Notes: generated from the sequence alone by a model not told the origin. Shown: positions 10,150 through 22,061, numbered from the stretch's first letter. The stretch is DNA of 64,000 nucleotides from Periplaneta americana (GCF_040183065.1 NC_091125.1:111934121-111998120); one strand, 5' to 3'. A program made the numbers and translations.

Positions 10150-10800
10150 GGTTCTAACTAAAACTGGCTTCCTGGACATCTGAAATATTTATAGAAAAGC
10201 ACGACATAATTACATGAAATTAAAATGCATATGATATCTTACACCTTTCATGTCAGAGGTGAAACAACATTAAGCGGCAAAACATTGTCAATTTACTAGC
10301 CACATAATGGTTAATTGATTGGAATAGGGTATTGCGAAAGTACGTCATTATTTTATTAATTTTTGGTACAAGTAACATTTCTTTAAGTATTTATTTATTT
10401 TCCCTTGTACCATCAATAAAAAAACAAGTATGTTTTTATTATTTTTTTTAATTATAAGTGTAGTTGCTACGACACATAGGCAGACAGCACTTTCTAGGCA
10501 TCTGAAATATTTGTAGAAAAACACGATAGATAATCGCATAAGATAATATTAAAATATATCCTAAACCTTTCACAGATGAAACACCATTAAGTCGCAAAAC
10601 ATTGTCAATTTGCTAGCCACAAATTTGTTAACTGAATGGCACTTAAGAATACTGCGTAGGAACTTAGGTCTTTATTGCATTATTGATTTTATTATTTTCG
10701 GTGCAAGGAACATCTTTTTTATTTATTTATTTACCTTCGTACTATCAATGAAAACATGTTTTTTTTTTTTTTTTGTAATTATTTTAAGTGGCAGCCTTTG
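10150..10800 (+). repeat. Diverged tandem duplication, period about 320 bp
   Basis: Two head-to-tail copies share CATCTGAAATATTT, AGAAAA.CACGA, CATTAAG.(C/G)GCAAAACATTGTCAATT, CTAGCCACA and a T-rich end with TATTTATTTA. The first copy runs roughly 10150-10475, the second 10476-10800. Divergence is substantial and neither copy has coding potential. Confidence 0.75.
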
Positions 10801-10984
10801 TATGTAAGTAGCCTACTTACGCCGTATTTTGAAGTATAGCTAATTGATTGCAATAAAACACTATTTTCGAATCCGTAATAATTTACATCACTACTCTGAA
10901 TCTTGATCTTACCTTTGTGCATGAAGTAATATTGAAAAAATACGCGTTACGTATAACGAAAGCAATGAGCAAACACAATATCAC

Positions 10985-11109
10985 TCTAAAATCTCCCGCC
11001 TCCACTCTGCGTTGCCAAACCTACCCATGCCCCGGCTTGTAACTAAAGAAGCTCTGGTTGGCCTTTTGCAGTACTAAACTGCAGGATTGCCAATCTTCTA
11101 ATCCAGAGA
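10985..11109 (+). repeat. Dispersed repeat fragment, related to 9040-9100
   Basis: It contains GCCCCGGCTTGTAACTAAAG and TGCAGTACTAAACTGCAG (a short palindromic region) and shares its core with the minus strand near 9.07 kb. Class unknown. Confidence 0.5.
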
Positions 11110-11251
11110 TGACAAAGCGCCTGCACTGCTTGCCCTCAAGAAACCGCACATTTCTTCAATAGCGATGTATTGTACTTTATCATGCTAAAAAGTGAACCTT
11201 GCTGGATTTGTATTGCTTGTAGTATGAGCACGCAGTGCAGGCGCTTTGACA
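11110..11251. mobile_element. Small MITE-like element
   Basis: Inverted arms TGACAAAGCGCCTGCACTGC (11110-11129) and its reverse complement (11232-11251), identical except at the outermost bases, enclose about 100 bp with no coding potential. No clear target-site duplication, so the superfamily is undetermined. Confidence 0.6.
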
Positions 11252-11454
11252 TGCATGCTCTAATCTGATAAAAATTATGACAATATTGGTTTGTATCGGT
11301 GTAGCCAAGCTAGGAAGGGCACGTTTATGGACATTTCGAATTGATTTGAACGTTGATAGTGGTGCCATCTCTCCAAGATTTGTGTAAGTGACCAAAGCCG
11401 GTAGCGTTGGCTCGCTCGAAATAAGAGTTAAATGATTTAAGAAACAACAAATTA

Positions 11455-11680
11455 ACAGTCTGTTAGTCCACTGCTGTTGAGTAACGGTTAGCACACCTGA
11501 CTGTGAAACGAGCGGGCCCGGGTTCAAATTATCTGGTTGAGGTTTTTTCAACTCATTAACAGCAAATGCTGGGTAACATTCGGCGCTGGACCCTGGAATC
11601 ATTTCACTGGCATTGTCAACTTCATCTCACTCAGGCGGTAGGTAGCAGTTGATAAAGCGTCGTCAAAAACAATCTGTTAA
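11455..11680 (+). repeat. tRNA-derived SINE, diverged copy
   Basis: Same family as 26709-26964: GAGTAACGGTTAGCAC (A-box side), GGCCCGGGTTC (B-box side), TGGTTGAGGTTTTTTC, GCAAATGCTGGGTAAC, TTCATCTCACTCAGGCG and a GATAAAGCGTCGT end. The B-box half is shortened compared with the 26.7-kb copy. Confidence 0.75.
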
Positions 11681-11715
11681 ATGATGAAAGAGTAATGGAA
11701 TGGAGAAAAATTCTC

Positions 11716-11786
11716 TCCGGTGCCGGGATTTGAACCCGGGTTTTCAGCTCTACGTGCTGGTGCTTTATCCACTATGCCACACCGGA
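11716..11786 (-). repeat. tRNA-like cloverleaf, inverted copy
   Basis: Reverse complement of the 12143-12213 block with a few changes. A-box and B-box (GGGTTCAAATCCC) are kept and the anticodon loop is again ACGTAGA. It lies in the left arm of the large inverted repeat. Confidence 0.75.
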
Positions 11787-12142
11787 TACAACCCCGACGC
11801 CGGTTAGAATCGTCTCAGATTAAGCTCCAACTCTTGGGTTTCTCCATTCCATTACTCTTTCATCGTATGATGACGCAGAATATCTGCATGGAAATATCAT
11901 ATGTACTTCGGTACATTAAAATAATATATATGATATGCGTAAATCACTTCGTGATTTAAGACGGCGCTTATTCCGTCGGATCCCGGCCAACTAGTCACTC
12001 ACATCGAGTGCACCTCAGCACATATGTCGACTTCGGTCCTGCGTTCATAGACATCTATGACGTAGTGCAGAGGGCGGCCACTAGAGGGAACCCAAGAGTT
12101 GGAGCTTAATCTGAGACGATTCTAACCGGCGTCGGAGTTGTA

Positions 12143-12213
12143 TCCGGTGTGGCATAGTGGATAAAGCATCAGCACGTAGAGCTGAAAACCCGGGTTCAAA
12201 TCCCGGCGCCGGA
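12143..12213 (+). repeat. tRNA-like cloverleaf, copy 2
   Basis: 71 nt with acceptor TCCGGTG/CGCCGGA, anticodon stem TCAGC/GCTGA, loop ACGTAGA and T arm CCGGG-TTCAAAT-CCCGG. The D stem (GCAT/AAGC) is weaker than in the 6.8-kb copy. T-run at 12218-12222. Confidence 0.75.
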
Positions 12214-12307
12214 GAGAATTTTTCTCCATTCCATTACTCTTTCATCGTATGATGACGCAGAATATCTGCATGGAAATATCATATGTACTTCGGTACATTA
12301 AAATAAT

Positions 12308-12858
12308 ATATAATCTGTTAAATGTTACTTAAGCTACGCTTTATAACTTAATGGAATTGATTTTGTGGAATTATATCGTTGCTGTTTGCACCTTTAATAA
12401 TGGTTATGGAGAGTCATGAAGAAATTAGTGTGAAATTGTGACAAAAGAAGGGGGAGAATTATGAGAAATTCTTTCCCACAATATTACAAATCTCATGTGG
12501 ATTCTCTTATACTGGGTGTCGGACGGAGAAAAGAAACTCTAGTCATTATCCTTATGAGCGAAGAGAAGCGAAGAAATGCGAGTAAGAAAACTTGTCTCAT
12601 AACCGCTGGCTGCCAAAAATTTCAGAAGTACGAATCTGCGTAATTTCTTTTAAAATCTTTAAAAAAGAATACAGACTAAAATATATTTCACTTTTCAAGG
12701 TTCCTGATGTTACTTTTGAAGATTTTTGGTGATACCATTGCATGTACTATCGAGATGTTAAGTACTTTATTAACACTTTTCATACATATTCACCGTCAAT
12801 TAGCGCACATATTAGATTTTAGTAGAGAAGCAAAGGAGCCAACAGCTCGGTGTGTCTC
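12308..12858. other. No gene seen
   Basis: AT-rich, with short random-looking open frames only (for example 12461-12643 plus). I find no motif. Confidence 0.4.
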
Positions 12859-13085
12859 AGACGTAGGATCATTTACCTACTGATTCGGGGCTGCGCTCAG
12901 GCGCGGGTTCGATTCCCGCTTAGATTACTTACCTGTCTGGGTTTTTTTCCTGGGTATTTCCCCAACTACAAGACGAATGTCACTATAATAACATAAAGAA
13001 TCCTCGGCTTTATCTCGCCAAATATCATCCCGCTATCACCAATTTCATCGACGCTAAAACAGCATTGTTAAATAACCAATTCATA
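12859..13085 (+). repeat. tRNA-derived SINE
   Basis: The B-box GCGGGTTCGATTCCCGC (about 12902) is preceded by CTGATTCGGGGCTGCGCTC and followed by TTACCTGTCTGGG, CTCGGCTTTATCTCGCCAAA, CACCAATTTCATCGACGC and TTGTTAAATAACCA. The same body appears at 38295-38512. The A-box half is degraded. Confidence 0.85.
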
Positions 13086-13926
13086 ATATAAAAGTTAAAG
13101 GCGAAGAATGGTTCCTGGGAACATACTTTTCGAACAACATATTTGAATTATAAATCAACATTGCAATATTTTATTCAGTTTCCTGTCTGAAATGTACAGT
13201 ATAGGCCTAGTCACTTGCCAAAATTAATTATCATACAGTTTTTGTCGAGTATCATTCTTATATAGTTTTCGCTTTGTGAAAACTTAATTCTCGTCTCAAC
13301 ATCTTATTCTCTTAATACACTCTCACCATTAAAAAGTGGTGCTGCCCCTTTCCATTGAAGATTCCCAAGCATTATGGAAGTTTTGAGGTGAAATAACTGT
13401 TTTATCCTAACGACTATTCAAAAAATTTCTCCCCTAATATTAATTTCATATTCACTAACCTAAATATATTCATGTAAACCGTTATTTTAATATCAGTTAT
13501 TATTGGGTTTTTAAATAAAAAGGTAAATTAATAATGGAGTAGGAAAAATAATTCAACTAAGAAAACCATCACTTATAATAGCCATCCCTTTTTTCCTAAA
13601 GAAAAACTGATGTCATTTTCTGATTCAAATTACGCAATATTTATCATCAATAAATAAATATAAATCTAAAAAAAACTACTTCAAAGACAATTTTGAGTAT
13701 TTAAGAAGAGTTTTCCTTTACTATTTTCGCAAAAATGTCACCTCTGTAGACATACTCATAAGACATCTTGGTAATTTTGATGGAAGGCAAGTCAACGAAG
13801 TAGCTGTTTCTCTCTCTCTTTCTCTCTCTTTTTCTCTCTCTCCATTTCTACACTTATTTTTTACTCATTTCGCTGATACTTGGCCTATATGATGTTCTAC
13901 CTATGTGTGAAAAGCTATCAGATTAT
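13086..13926. other. No gene seen; TC-rich tract
   Basis: AT-rich sequence without recognisable features except a CT-rich microsatellite at about 13805-13848. Confidence 0.5.
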
Positions 13927-13970
<44 letters not shown>

Positions 13971-14330
13971 CACGATCCTCAACATTCACACCACAACAAC
14001 TCATGAAAGGCCAAGACCTACCGGGCGATTGCTGATCTCACGTCCACATGCCTAACAGAAATGAACGATCATCCAACCAGAACGATGGTAATATATGATG
14101 ACTAGCACGATGATTCCCCCAGCCGTTTTAGCTGGTTTTCAAAACCGGAATTCGCTACCTTTTGTAGCTCCTCAAATTAATCACGATACTGGGTGGGGTG
14201 GGTACAGGTCCCATACACTGGCCCAAATTTCATTAGAAAATTTCTTACCCATGAGGACTCGAACCAACGTTCATTCCGTAACGCGAGTCCAGATATGATG
14301 CCTTAGACCAGAACACTACGGGGCGGGAGA
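13927..14330 (-). repeat. tRNA-derived SINE, near full length, (AAT)n tail
   Basis: Minus strand: a tRNA-like head near 14250-14325 (A-box TGGTCTAAGGC, B-box GGTTCGAGTCC) is followed by AAATTTGGGCCAGTGTATGG, CCGGTTTTGAAAACCAGC, AAAACGGCTGGG and ends in an (ATT)n tract (plus-strand AAT units at 13929-13969). It abuts the LINE fragment at 14335. The 67-codon plus-strand frame here is not a gene. Confidence 0.85.
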
Positions 14331-14334
14331 TACA

Positions 14335-15130
14335 TAAGTGTTCTGCCCCAGGACAGGTCTTTCACTGTAAACCCAACATTCTCCAATCTTTCCTATTTCC
14401 TTCCTCTTAGCCTTCGCATATGATCCTTAGCCTATACCATAGCCTTAGTCTATCATATGATATCTTCTTCTGTCACGAACTCTTCTCCCGTTCACCTTTT
14501 CTTTCAGTGCATCCTTCAGTAGGCGGTTTATTCTCAGCCAGTGACCCAGCCTATTCATTTTTCTCTTTCTGATCAGTTTAAGCATTATTCTTTCTTCACC
14601 TACTCTTTCCAACACAGCTTCATTTCTTATACTGTCTGTCCATTTCACACGCTCCATTCATCGCCATATTCATATTTCAAATGCTTCTAATCGCTTCTCT
14701 TCACTTCGTCGTAATGTCCATGTTTCTGCCCATACAATGCTATACTTCACACAAAGGACTTCACCAGTCTCATCCTAGTTCTTTTTCCAGACGTCCGCAG
14801 AAGATGCTCCTTTTTCTATTAAAAGCTTCGTTTGCCATTGCTATCCTCCTTTTGACTTCCTGGCAGTAGCTCACATTACTGTTTATGGTACATCCCAAGT
14901 ATCTGAAGCTGTCCACTTGCTCTACTGCCTCATTTAGTATTCTTGACTTTTCTTCCGACAACCATAGTCTTGTTTGCATTTATCTTCATCTCCTACTGCT
15001 CGCAGCTGTCACTTAGCTCCAGTAGCATATCCTTTAGTATCGTCTCATCTTCTGATAACACCACCATATCATCAGTAAATCTTATGTACTTTATTCTTCT
15101 TCCTCCTACTATCACCCCTCCCATGCTAAT
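14335..15130 (-). mobile_element. Non-LTR retrotransposon (RTE-like) 3' fragment
   Basis: Minus-strand translation in successive frames gives a reverse transcriptase C-terminal region: IRFTDDMVVLSEDETILKDM (catalytic box, FTDD instead of the usual F/YADD), DSFRYLGCTINSN, EVKRRIAMANEAFNRKRSIF, then after a frame change VKWTDSIRNEAVLERVGEER and KMNRLGHWLR with GRRVRDRRRYHMID. That order (palm end, thumb, then GH..R and R-R-R..M-x-D tail) is typical of RTE-type elements. Frameshifts and stops make it dead; 5' truncated. Confidence 0.85.
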
Positions 15131-15879
15131 ATTTTCTTATAAGAAAATATAAAGTAACCATAGGAAATAGGTGAAATGATGCTGGAGTAACGGTAGTAGA
15201 CCTGTCTCGAGATATCCTGCCCTAACATTCCATCTTTGAACAATAAATTTAATTTGAACTTGCAGAAAGTTGAACTCTGATCTCCGATGTGAAAAGTCAA
15301 CGGAAAAATATCCTTCTAACGGATCGTCAAAATAAAATACTGAATAAAGTAATTCACTTCTTACAGCGGTACGAAGGCAGTCGTACTAGACTTGCCCAAG
15401 AGACATGTAGTTAACTGCTCTCGCAGTATAGCTACATGGCGGAGTCCGTCTTATTCTGATCTCGTTCTGACTTTCTTTTCTTCGTAGTTCTTCTCCTTCC
15501 CTATTGTTGGACTACATCAGCCGTCATTACATTATTGGGTTCAGTATCTCCCCGAACCCATTTTTCCAATTCATTTGAATAAGACAATAATTTGTAACTC
15601 CACAGAAACTTAGATACCAGATTTTATTTGTTGGTCTTCAACGAACGTGATATAGAAACCATACACACGCATGCGTGATCACTACTGAACAATAATCAAT
15701 GGGGTTTAAGAGGCTGCTTATTAATAATCGACATTTACAAATGTTTATACATTTAACTCCATTCAATTCAAATAAGTTACGTATAATATTTTACCAAACT
15801 CCTGACCAGAACAAACCGTAATCGAAAGATGTACTAATTTTTTGGGCCACGATTTGGATGTACTAAAATCTACGGGTGC
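15131..15879. other. No gene seen
   Basis: No motif or repeat recognised. A short palindrome TTTTCTTATAAGAAAA lies near 15132-15147. Confidence 0.4.
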
Positions 15880-16612
15880 TATGCATAGACATTTCGCTAG
15901 CCCTCGCTACAAGCGTGATAAACTAGCCCCGGCTATCGACTGATTACTTGTACAGGATTCATATCATATCATATCATATCATATCATATCATATCATATC
16001 ATATCATATCATATCATATCATATCATATCATATCATATCTTATCATATATCATATCATATCATATCATATCATATCATATCATATCATATCATATCATA
16101 TCATACCATACCATACCATATCATATCATATCATATCATATCATATCATATCATATCATATCATATCATATCATATCATATCATATATCATAACATATCA
16201 TATATAATATAATATAATATCATATCATATCATATATCACATCACAGCATACCATACCATACCATATCATATCATATCATATCATATCATATCATATCAT
16301 ATCATATCATATCATATCATATCATATCATATCATACCATACCATACCATACCATACCATACCATATCATATCATATCATATCATATATCATATCATATC
16401 ATACCATACCATACCATACCATACCATATCATATCATATATCATATCGTATCATATCATTATCATATCATATCCTATCATATCATATCATATATCATGTC
16501 ATATCATACCATATCATATCTCTAACACTGGTTTATGAATACGAAAAACGTTAGTTCGCTGATCATCCACCGGAAGCCCGCGCTAAGAATGTCTATGAAT
16601 ATGGCCCTAAAT
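15880..16612 (+). mobile_element. MITE-like element with (ATATC)n core, copy 1
   Basis: Left flank (GTGCTATGCATAGACATTTC, CTAGCCC, TAAACTAGCCCCGGCTATCG, CTTGTACAGGATTC) and right flank (TGGTTTATGAATACGAAAA, CATCCACCGGAAGCCCGCGC, TGTCTATGAATATGGCCC) match the element at 36302-36670 in the opposite orientation. The two ends are imperfect inverted repeats of each other. The core 15958-16520 is a long ATATC pentamer tract with ATACC interruptions. No clear target-site duplication on this copy. Confidence 0.75.
15958..16520. repeat. (ATATC)n pentanucleotide microsatellite
   Basis: About 110 units of ATATC/TCATA, with blocks of ATACC variants at 16104-16118, 16246-16264, 16334-16364 and 16401-16427. 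Open frames encoding IISYH repeats here are artefacts. Confidence 0.95.
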
Positions 16613-17335
16613 GCTTACCAGGTGTTGAAACCTGACTTGTGTCAAATATAATTGATTGACTGGAACATTCGCTTTCTGATGAAGACCTAATTTTCGATTG
16701 ACTAAAGAAGGTAGTTTAGAAAAAAGACTCGACAACACAGACCAGACTATCAGTATTAATTATGTTCGAAGTGAAATATAGGCCTAGATATCTTTAAAAT
16801 TCCACCATTAAGTAGACCTACAACGATCTTCTGCCCAAAGCGGTCAAGTCGAGCCACGATTTACGCTACTAAATAGATAACAGTGCATCTATGCAGTACT
16901 CACTCACCTTCAATTATACGAATTCCTTTGGCAGTTGCAATTGTAGGTCTACATAAGCACATTTTCCAATAATGGCACACAAGCACTTGAATCTCCATAT
17001 ATTATGAACATATTTCCATTTCAATATTTCATGAAAGTGGTTGTAATTACATTATGCTTGCTTAACCATCTCTGGACCTTGCAGCACCAAATTCAGTATA
17101 AGTAAGGTCCAGACTATGTAATTCATAATTCTTGTAGTTACATATTGTGTGGTAGCTAACACACACATGACACACGGCAACGTATCGGCTTCGACTTTCG
17201 ATTCCTTTTGAAAGAAGTTGATGACTCCTGTCCTTTGACTATCCTCTTTTCTCTTTCTAGTGGTGCTGACAATCAAAATTTCCGACTTTAGAATCTACGC
17301 CTATAAACGAGATTTATTAAATTCCTGTGCATATT
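16613..17335. other. No gene seen
   Basis: Nothing recognised apart from a short inverted repeat TCTGGACCTT..AAGGTCCAGA near 17070-17113. Confidence 0.4.
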
Positions 17336-17600
17336 TTAACCCGGGCATATTTTAACCTCACTGCAGACTATGCCTTGACTCTCCACTGCACTTTCCCTGG
17401 CTGAAACAATAATGTTTTGGCCGATACGAGTAGACAGGAAAGTAAGCATTGCAAGTGACGGATTGTATAAGTATAAGGCATGCATCATAGCTTTTACGAA
17501 CTTTCGGCTCTCGCTGATAGCCTGAAATTCACCACTGATGCACAGTGTCTTATTGTGTGTTTGTTTACAAGACGGTGTAAACGAAAAGGACATGGACGGG
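17336..17600 (-). repeat. Repeat with an 85-codon open frame (uninterrupted copy)
   Basis: The minus strand is open from ATG at 17593 to a TAA at 17336 (85 residues, start MSFSFTPSCKQTHNK, end EVKICPG). The nucleotide sequence matches 1303-1470 plus 2614-2700, where stops, frameshifts and a hAT insertion break it. I do not recognise the product: no signal peptide, membrane segment or known motif. It may be part of a transposon gene not otherwise seen here. Confidence 0.6.
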
Positions 17601-18487
17601 TAGATTTACTTTTGTTATTTTAAATCCGGTAGAAAATACGTAAATACCTTATTTTAGTTTTTACATCGTGGGGTGATGTCCGCCAAGAAGACGCCTATAT
17701 ACCCAATGGTATTTTCTAAACTTCGAACGCTCTATAGCAGTAATAATAATTGCTCAAGTAATAGCAATAACAACTATATTAGTAATAACAGGAAAATGGG
17801 AGAGTAGACTTATTCATTTAACGATGTTTTCAGCTGCAGAATTTATTCTGCGTCGAAATTAAACGTACGCGAGAAAATGTCAACAAATTTAGCTTGTAGT
17901 CATCTATCAATTACATTATTTTACGTTCGGGAATCTACAGCTTTACTTGTCTCTCGAAGGAGATCATGCTAATGATTTCATTTTCCTTTAAAATCCATCG
18001 TCCTATGCTGTGTTTGAAGCTGTGCATCTTTGATTCAACGCATAGCTGAGTGTCCTCTAGATCACCAATACCTTGTAGTCTATTGTCAATAGTATCAATA
18101 ATAGTAATAACAGCATTAGCTTAGCTGGTTAAGATGGTGTTTTTAACATGGCTTTATGCTGTATGAAACATCTAAATATATATAATGAGGTCTGTATGTT
18201 TGGATGTCGTTCTATAATGTGAGGGAAACATTATTATTATATATTGCTTCTTGTTTATGGAGCTACAAGTAATTCATTTACGACTTCTCTACTTATGCCA
18301 GCAGCTATGTTGTTGGAAATTGAATAAACATAATGTAAGTTATTTGTCCATTATGACATCATTTTAAGATATTAAGAAAATTGAGCGGGTTCGAATAAAC
18401 TATTATTTTAATAGATTTCTGACAGAACATAAACATCGTAGCACTGAAATAAAAGTAGGTACGTCTAATTAAGTACTGTTAGTAGTA
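17601..18487. other. No gene seen
   Basis: AT-rich, with TAATAA-type short repeats at 17740-17790 and 18085-18115. No motif recognised. Confidence 0.4.
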
Positions 18488-18786
18488 CTGTAGAACCTCG
18501 ATAATCCGAACCCTCAATAATCCAAACGCACTACCGAGTGTATGTGCAGTACCGAAAAGCACAGAAAACGAGATAATATTGGAAAAGAAGATCTAATTAT
18601 GCTCCCTCCTCTACCCGTAGTAGTGTGTAAATGGAATAAAAGGGGACGTTCAGCAAAATAAGAAAGCCAATGATTTCTACCACACTTTTCATATTTGTAG
18701 TAGTGCACAATCTGGAGTAATTCAAAATATTTGATAACCCGAACTATCTCCGGTCCCAATTACTTCGGTTTATCGAGGTTCTATTT
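18488..18786. mobile_element. pogo/Tigger-like MITE, 299 bp
   Basis: Terminal inverted repeats with TAGAACCTCGATAA.CCGAA at both ends, matching the pogo/Tigger TIR type (consensus start CAGTAGAACC). Preceded by TA at 18486-18487; the right TA is mutated to TG. The interior has no transposase. A related element is at 27217-27885. Confidence 0.8.
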
Positions 18787-19448
18787 TGCTAGTAAACAGC
18801 GTTATATTTGACTGAGTTTTCGATGCGAACACAATATTGAGTAGTTTACATGAAAGAAACGGTACTCGGATCTGAGACTATGACATAATGAAACGAAGGG
18901 TGAAAAGGACTAAACGATGATATAAACCAAAGATTTGGAAAAATATGACTTAGGACGGTACTTTTTATGAGACTGATGGCTGGATTACAGGTGAAAATTG
19001 GGACAAACCTATGCCACGAATGAATAATAACAGGATTTTTTTTTTCAGAAATGTAAATTTATTTAAGTATCAGGTCGAAAAATGGACCCCTGCCTTTTAC
19101 AAGACGTATGTGATATTATACATGATTCCGTATAACAAAAATATAACTTACATTCTATCATTTTCACCAAAAGTGAAGAGTTTCACAAGAAGTCGTTCAT
19201 TTATTTTGTGACATTTAAATTAATGCTCATGGAGTAATAGATACGAAACTTATTGACTTTTACGTTTCAAACGCTAGATACGCTAATGTAGAGTTTATCT
19301 TGCTGCCATCTGTTTTGGGCAGGGATAACTAATTACTCCATGCATCTAGCAGCGTACCAAGTGGAGAGAAGTATAATAACTATATGTATAAAACATTTTC
19401 CCCTTCTTAAACCACGTAATTTAAAACAAATAATTTATATTATTGTTA

Positions 19449-19487
<39 letters not shown>

Positions 19488-20999
19488 CTGTCACCTTTCA
19501 CTGAAAATTCGTATTGGCGCTGAAAGGACAATGAAAGAACGTGAGAATCTTGACATGTGACTGAGGCAAACAATAGTCTACACTACATTCCAATACAACT
19601 TATTAAAATACATTGGGCAGAAAAAGAAACAAAAGTTTAAGTAGGTACTGTAATCGTATTTTACTAACTACTATTTTACAATATTTTAACAACACTATTT
19701 TAACGCTATAATCTGAAGATCATAAACAACATGGTTTAAAATACACTGCATATAGCCTAGTCTACATACACGCACCACATTCCTGCATCTAGGTGTAGAG
19801 CATCTCCGCACATTTGTTACAGACTGTTATTGTTATATTAATAGAAGAATTTAAAGCATTTTTACAAAAATTATGAATTTTAATTCGAGTTATTTTTGAT
19901 AATTTTTAATATTAATCACAGAAATACTATTATAATAGTCTAGTTTAAAGATTATCCGATTAAGAACTTCACAAAAATCTAGCTACTTATAGGCTATAAT
20001 TCGTCGTTTTACTTTTCGTTTTGAAAGTGCTAATGAAAAAATGTTACTGAAAAAATTTAATAGCGTATTATATTTATGTATAACAATTTATGGATTAGTG
20101 TTGACGATACCACTATTTTATAATTAAACTTCAAATTTTTGGTCTTGTTTGTATTTACGATACTCTTCCAGTATATTGAACCTGACAAGACGTAACATGT
20201 CTATCTCAGGAAAATTTAAAATAACAGTGGTTTATTAGCTATCTTAAATATTTCGCATTCAGAGTTTCCGGAACAGTGTAGAATGGTACAGAATCAGTGG
20301 CAAATAAATCTGTAATATGTGGAAAATTCATATCTAAAAACTTTTAACTTTTCTTCATATATACAATTAAGTGAGGATGAAATATTATGGGCAGTATGAA
20401 ATGACGCCGAAAATAATATTATCGAACAAATTTATCAATATTTACATCATCACAATACCCCTCGCAAACGTTTTCTGAGAGTTTACAGGTATATGTACAA
20501 ATTTGTTTTTAAAATTAGTTTAATTCTAGTTGTTTCCGAAGTACAAATTAATAGAAAATTCATTATAATTATGTTCGAAAATAATTTTTTTCAGCACACC
20601 CATACTTTCTCTTTATACTTCGTGCCATGAGCAAATTGATGAGAAAATCCAAGAATATTTATTTATTCGTTGAAACAATAACGAATCCATTGCAAACTAA
20701 CGTAAATAATACATTTTATGACAAGTAAGTCATTTCCCGAAAGAAAAAAATAGTGGGAAGAGTGACAGTGTTCTAGATTTCTATAAATGTTTTCTGATAG
20801 CTGTAATCTCATATCTCCACCTTCCAAAGTTATGAAGAAAATCTGGACTGAAATCTGTAGTTAATTCGGTTCTGTTATTCAGAAATTTATGACTATTTTC
20901 GTATCGTTATGACTGATGTCAAAAATCGAAGGAAAAAAAATGAGATTTGTAACTTTGGATCAGTTTGCTGTCCATTCTTATGAGAGTTGAAAACCGCTG
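18787..20999. other. No gene seen; one (ATT)n tract
   Basis: (ATT)n at 19440-19486. Elsewhere I see only AT-rich sequence with no repeat partner in this window and no coding motif. Confidence 0.45.
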
Positions 21000-21100
21000 T
21001 TTACTGGGTGAATAGACTATAGAGAAAATGCAACGCGATATCCCGGCTCTCAGTCGAGCCACTCCCAGAATATGGTTACGCAAAGCGTTTAGCCTACAAT
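21000..21100 (-). repeat. Dispersed repeat, one of three copies
   Basis: The minus strand carries GGCTCGACTGAGAGCCGGG, GTTGCATTTTC and TAGTCTATTCACCCAG. Similar blocks occur at 22780-22860 and 34190-34290 (both plus). Class unknown; the three copies are strongly diverged. Confidence 0.6.
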
Positions 21101-21289
21101 CGATGATATGCAGCGCAGTATCGATAATTCAACACACAAGCTATTCATGTAAACTATTACTAAATATAAGCAATTAAAACATTATTCACTCACCCAAATT
21201 AAGAAAGGAGTTGCAAAAACTGTCTGTCTTCTTATTCAAGACAAGAGATTATCTCGGGGAATCGAAGCTCCCACACAGTCCTATTGTTA

Positions 21290-21660
21290 ATTCTATCCTT
21301 GAATAATTTATGAAATTCGTTTATAGTACAATCGGCTTTGTGTATTGTCGCCAATTATTCTGTGGACAAACTTCATCAAGTATTCGAGAAAAGAAATATC
21401 AGTAGTAATGCACGATCCCCTCGATTTCCTGACCTAAAATCTTGTGATTTTTATCTCTGGGGAACTCTAAAAGACAAAGTGTAGACTACAAAAATAATCT
21501 ACATAGCGTGGAACAAATGAGAAATAGCATCCGGCAAAACATCACCTCCATTTCTCAACGGTAACTGCACCGGATGTTGCACCACTTCTTAAACAGATGC
21601 GATAAATATTTGGAACAACGAGGCAGAAGTTTCAGCATCCTTTTCTTAATTGTAGTGAGT
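21290..21660 (+). pseudogene. Mariner/IS630-type transposase C-terminal fragment
   Basis: With frame changes the plus strand reads FPDLKSCDFYLWGTLKDKV (the third catalytic box: P-D-L..C-D-F-x-L-W-G), then an N-L-HSVEQMRNSIRQNITSIS helix and LHHFLNRCDKYLEQRGRSF, which is the normal end of DDE_3-type transposases in insects. Stops and at least two frameshifts are present. No TIR was identified around it. Confidence 0.7.
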
Positions 21661-21683
21661 AAATGTCGTGTAACCCTTACTTA

Positions 21684-21925
21684 CTTACTTACTTACTTAC
21701 AAATGACTTTTAAGGAACCCGCAGGTTCATTGCCGCCCTCAGGTAAGTCCGCCATCGGTCCCTATCCTGTGTAAAATTAATCCAGTCTCTATCATCATAT
21801 CCCACCTCCCTGAAATCCATTTTAATATTATCCTCCCATCTACGTCTCGGCCTCCCCAAAGGTCTTTTTTTCCCTCCAGCCTTCCAATTAGTACTCTATA
21901 TGCATTTCTAGATGCGCCCACTTTG
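21684..21925 (-). mobile_element. RTE-like LINE 3' end with (GTAA)n tail
   Basis: The same sequence as the 3' end of the LINE at 56015-57215 (landmarks CATTGCCGCCCTCA, CCTATCCTGTG, TCTATCATCATATCCCACCT, CTACGTCTCGGCCT). On the plus strand the tail shows as CTTACTTACTTAC at 21684-21701. Minus-strand translation retains RNAYRVLIGRLEGKK. Strongly 5'-truncated. Confidence 0.85.
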
Positions 21926-22061
21926 TTGTGGTCGTGCCAGAGAATCAGTCCCATTCCGAGACTTATTGTATGGTTTCGTAACAAGCTGTTTTTTACGGTT
22001 GTTAGCCCTTCGCCGAACCCCCAATCTGGAGGACCACCCCTTATCGGCTGAACACGACTGC

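Larger units (their letters stand above)
11682..12253. repeat. Large inverted repeat built from tRNA-like repeat units
   Basis: Arms 11682-11838 (minus) and about 12097-12253 (plus) are inverted copies of roughly 155 bp, each containing the tRNA-like cloverleaf and the GAGAATTTTTCTCC and CCATTACTCTTTCATCG motifs. The central 258 bp is the body of the same repeat family seen at 4915-5100 and contains GTACTTCGGTAC and TTCCGTCGGATC. 12240-12307 repeats the sequence found at 11850-11930. Confidence 0.8.

Noticed and set aside
15948..16193. Open frame encoding repeated IISYH residues (also at 36355-36720, minus)
   Set aside because: It is the translation of the (ATATC)n microsatellite; a pentamer has no stops in this frame.
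18787..20999. LTR retrotransposon or retroviral remnant
   Set aside because: I looked for long direct repeats, primer-binding sites and protease/integrase motifs here and elsewhere in the window and saw none.
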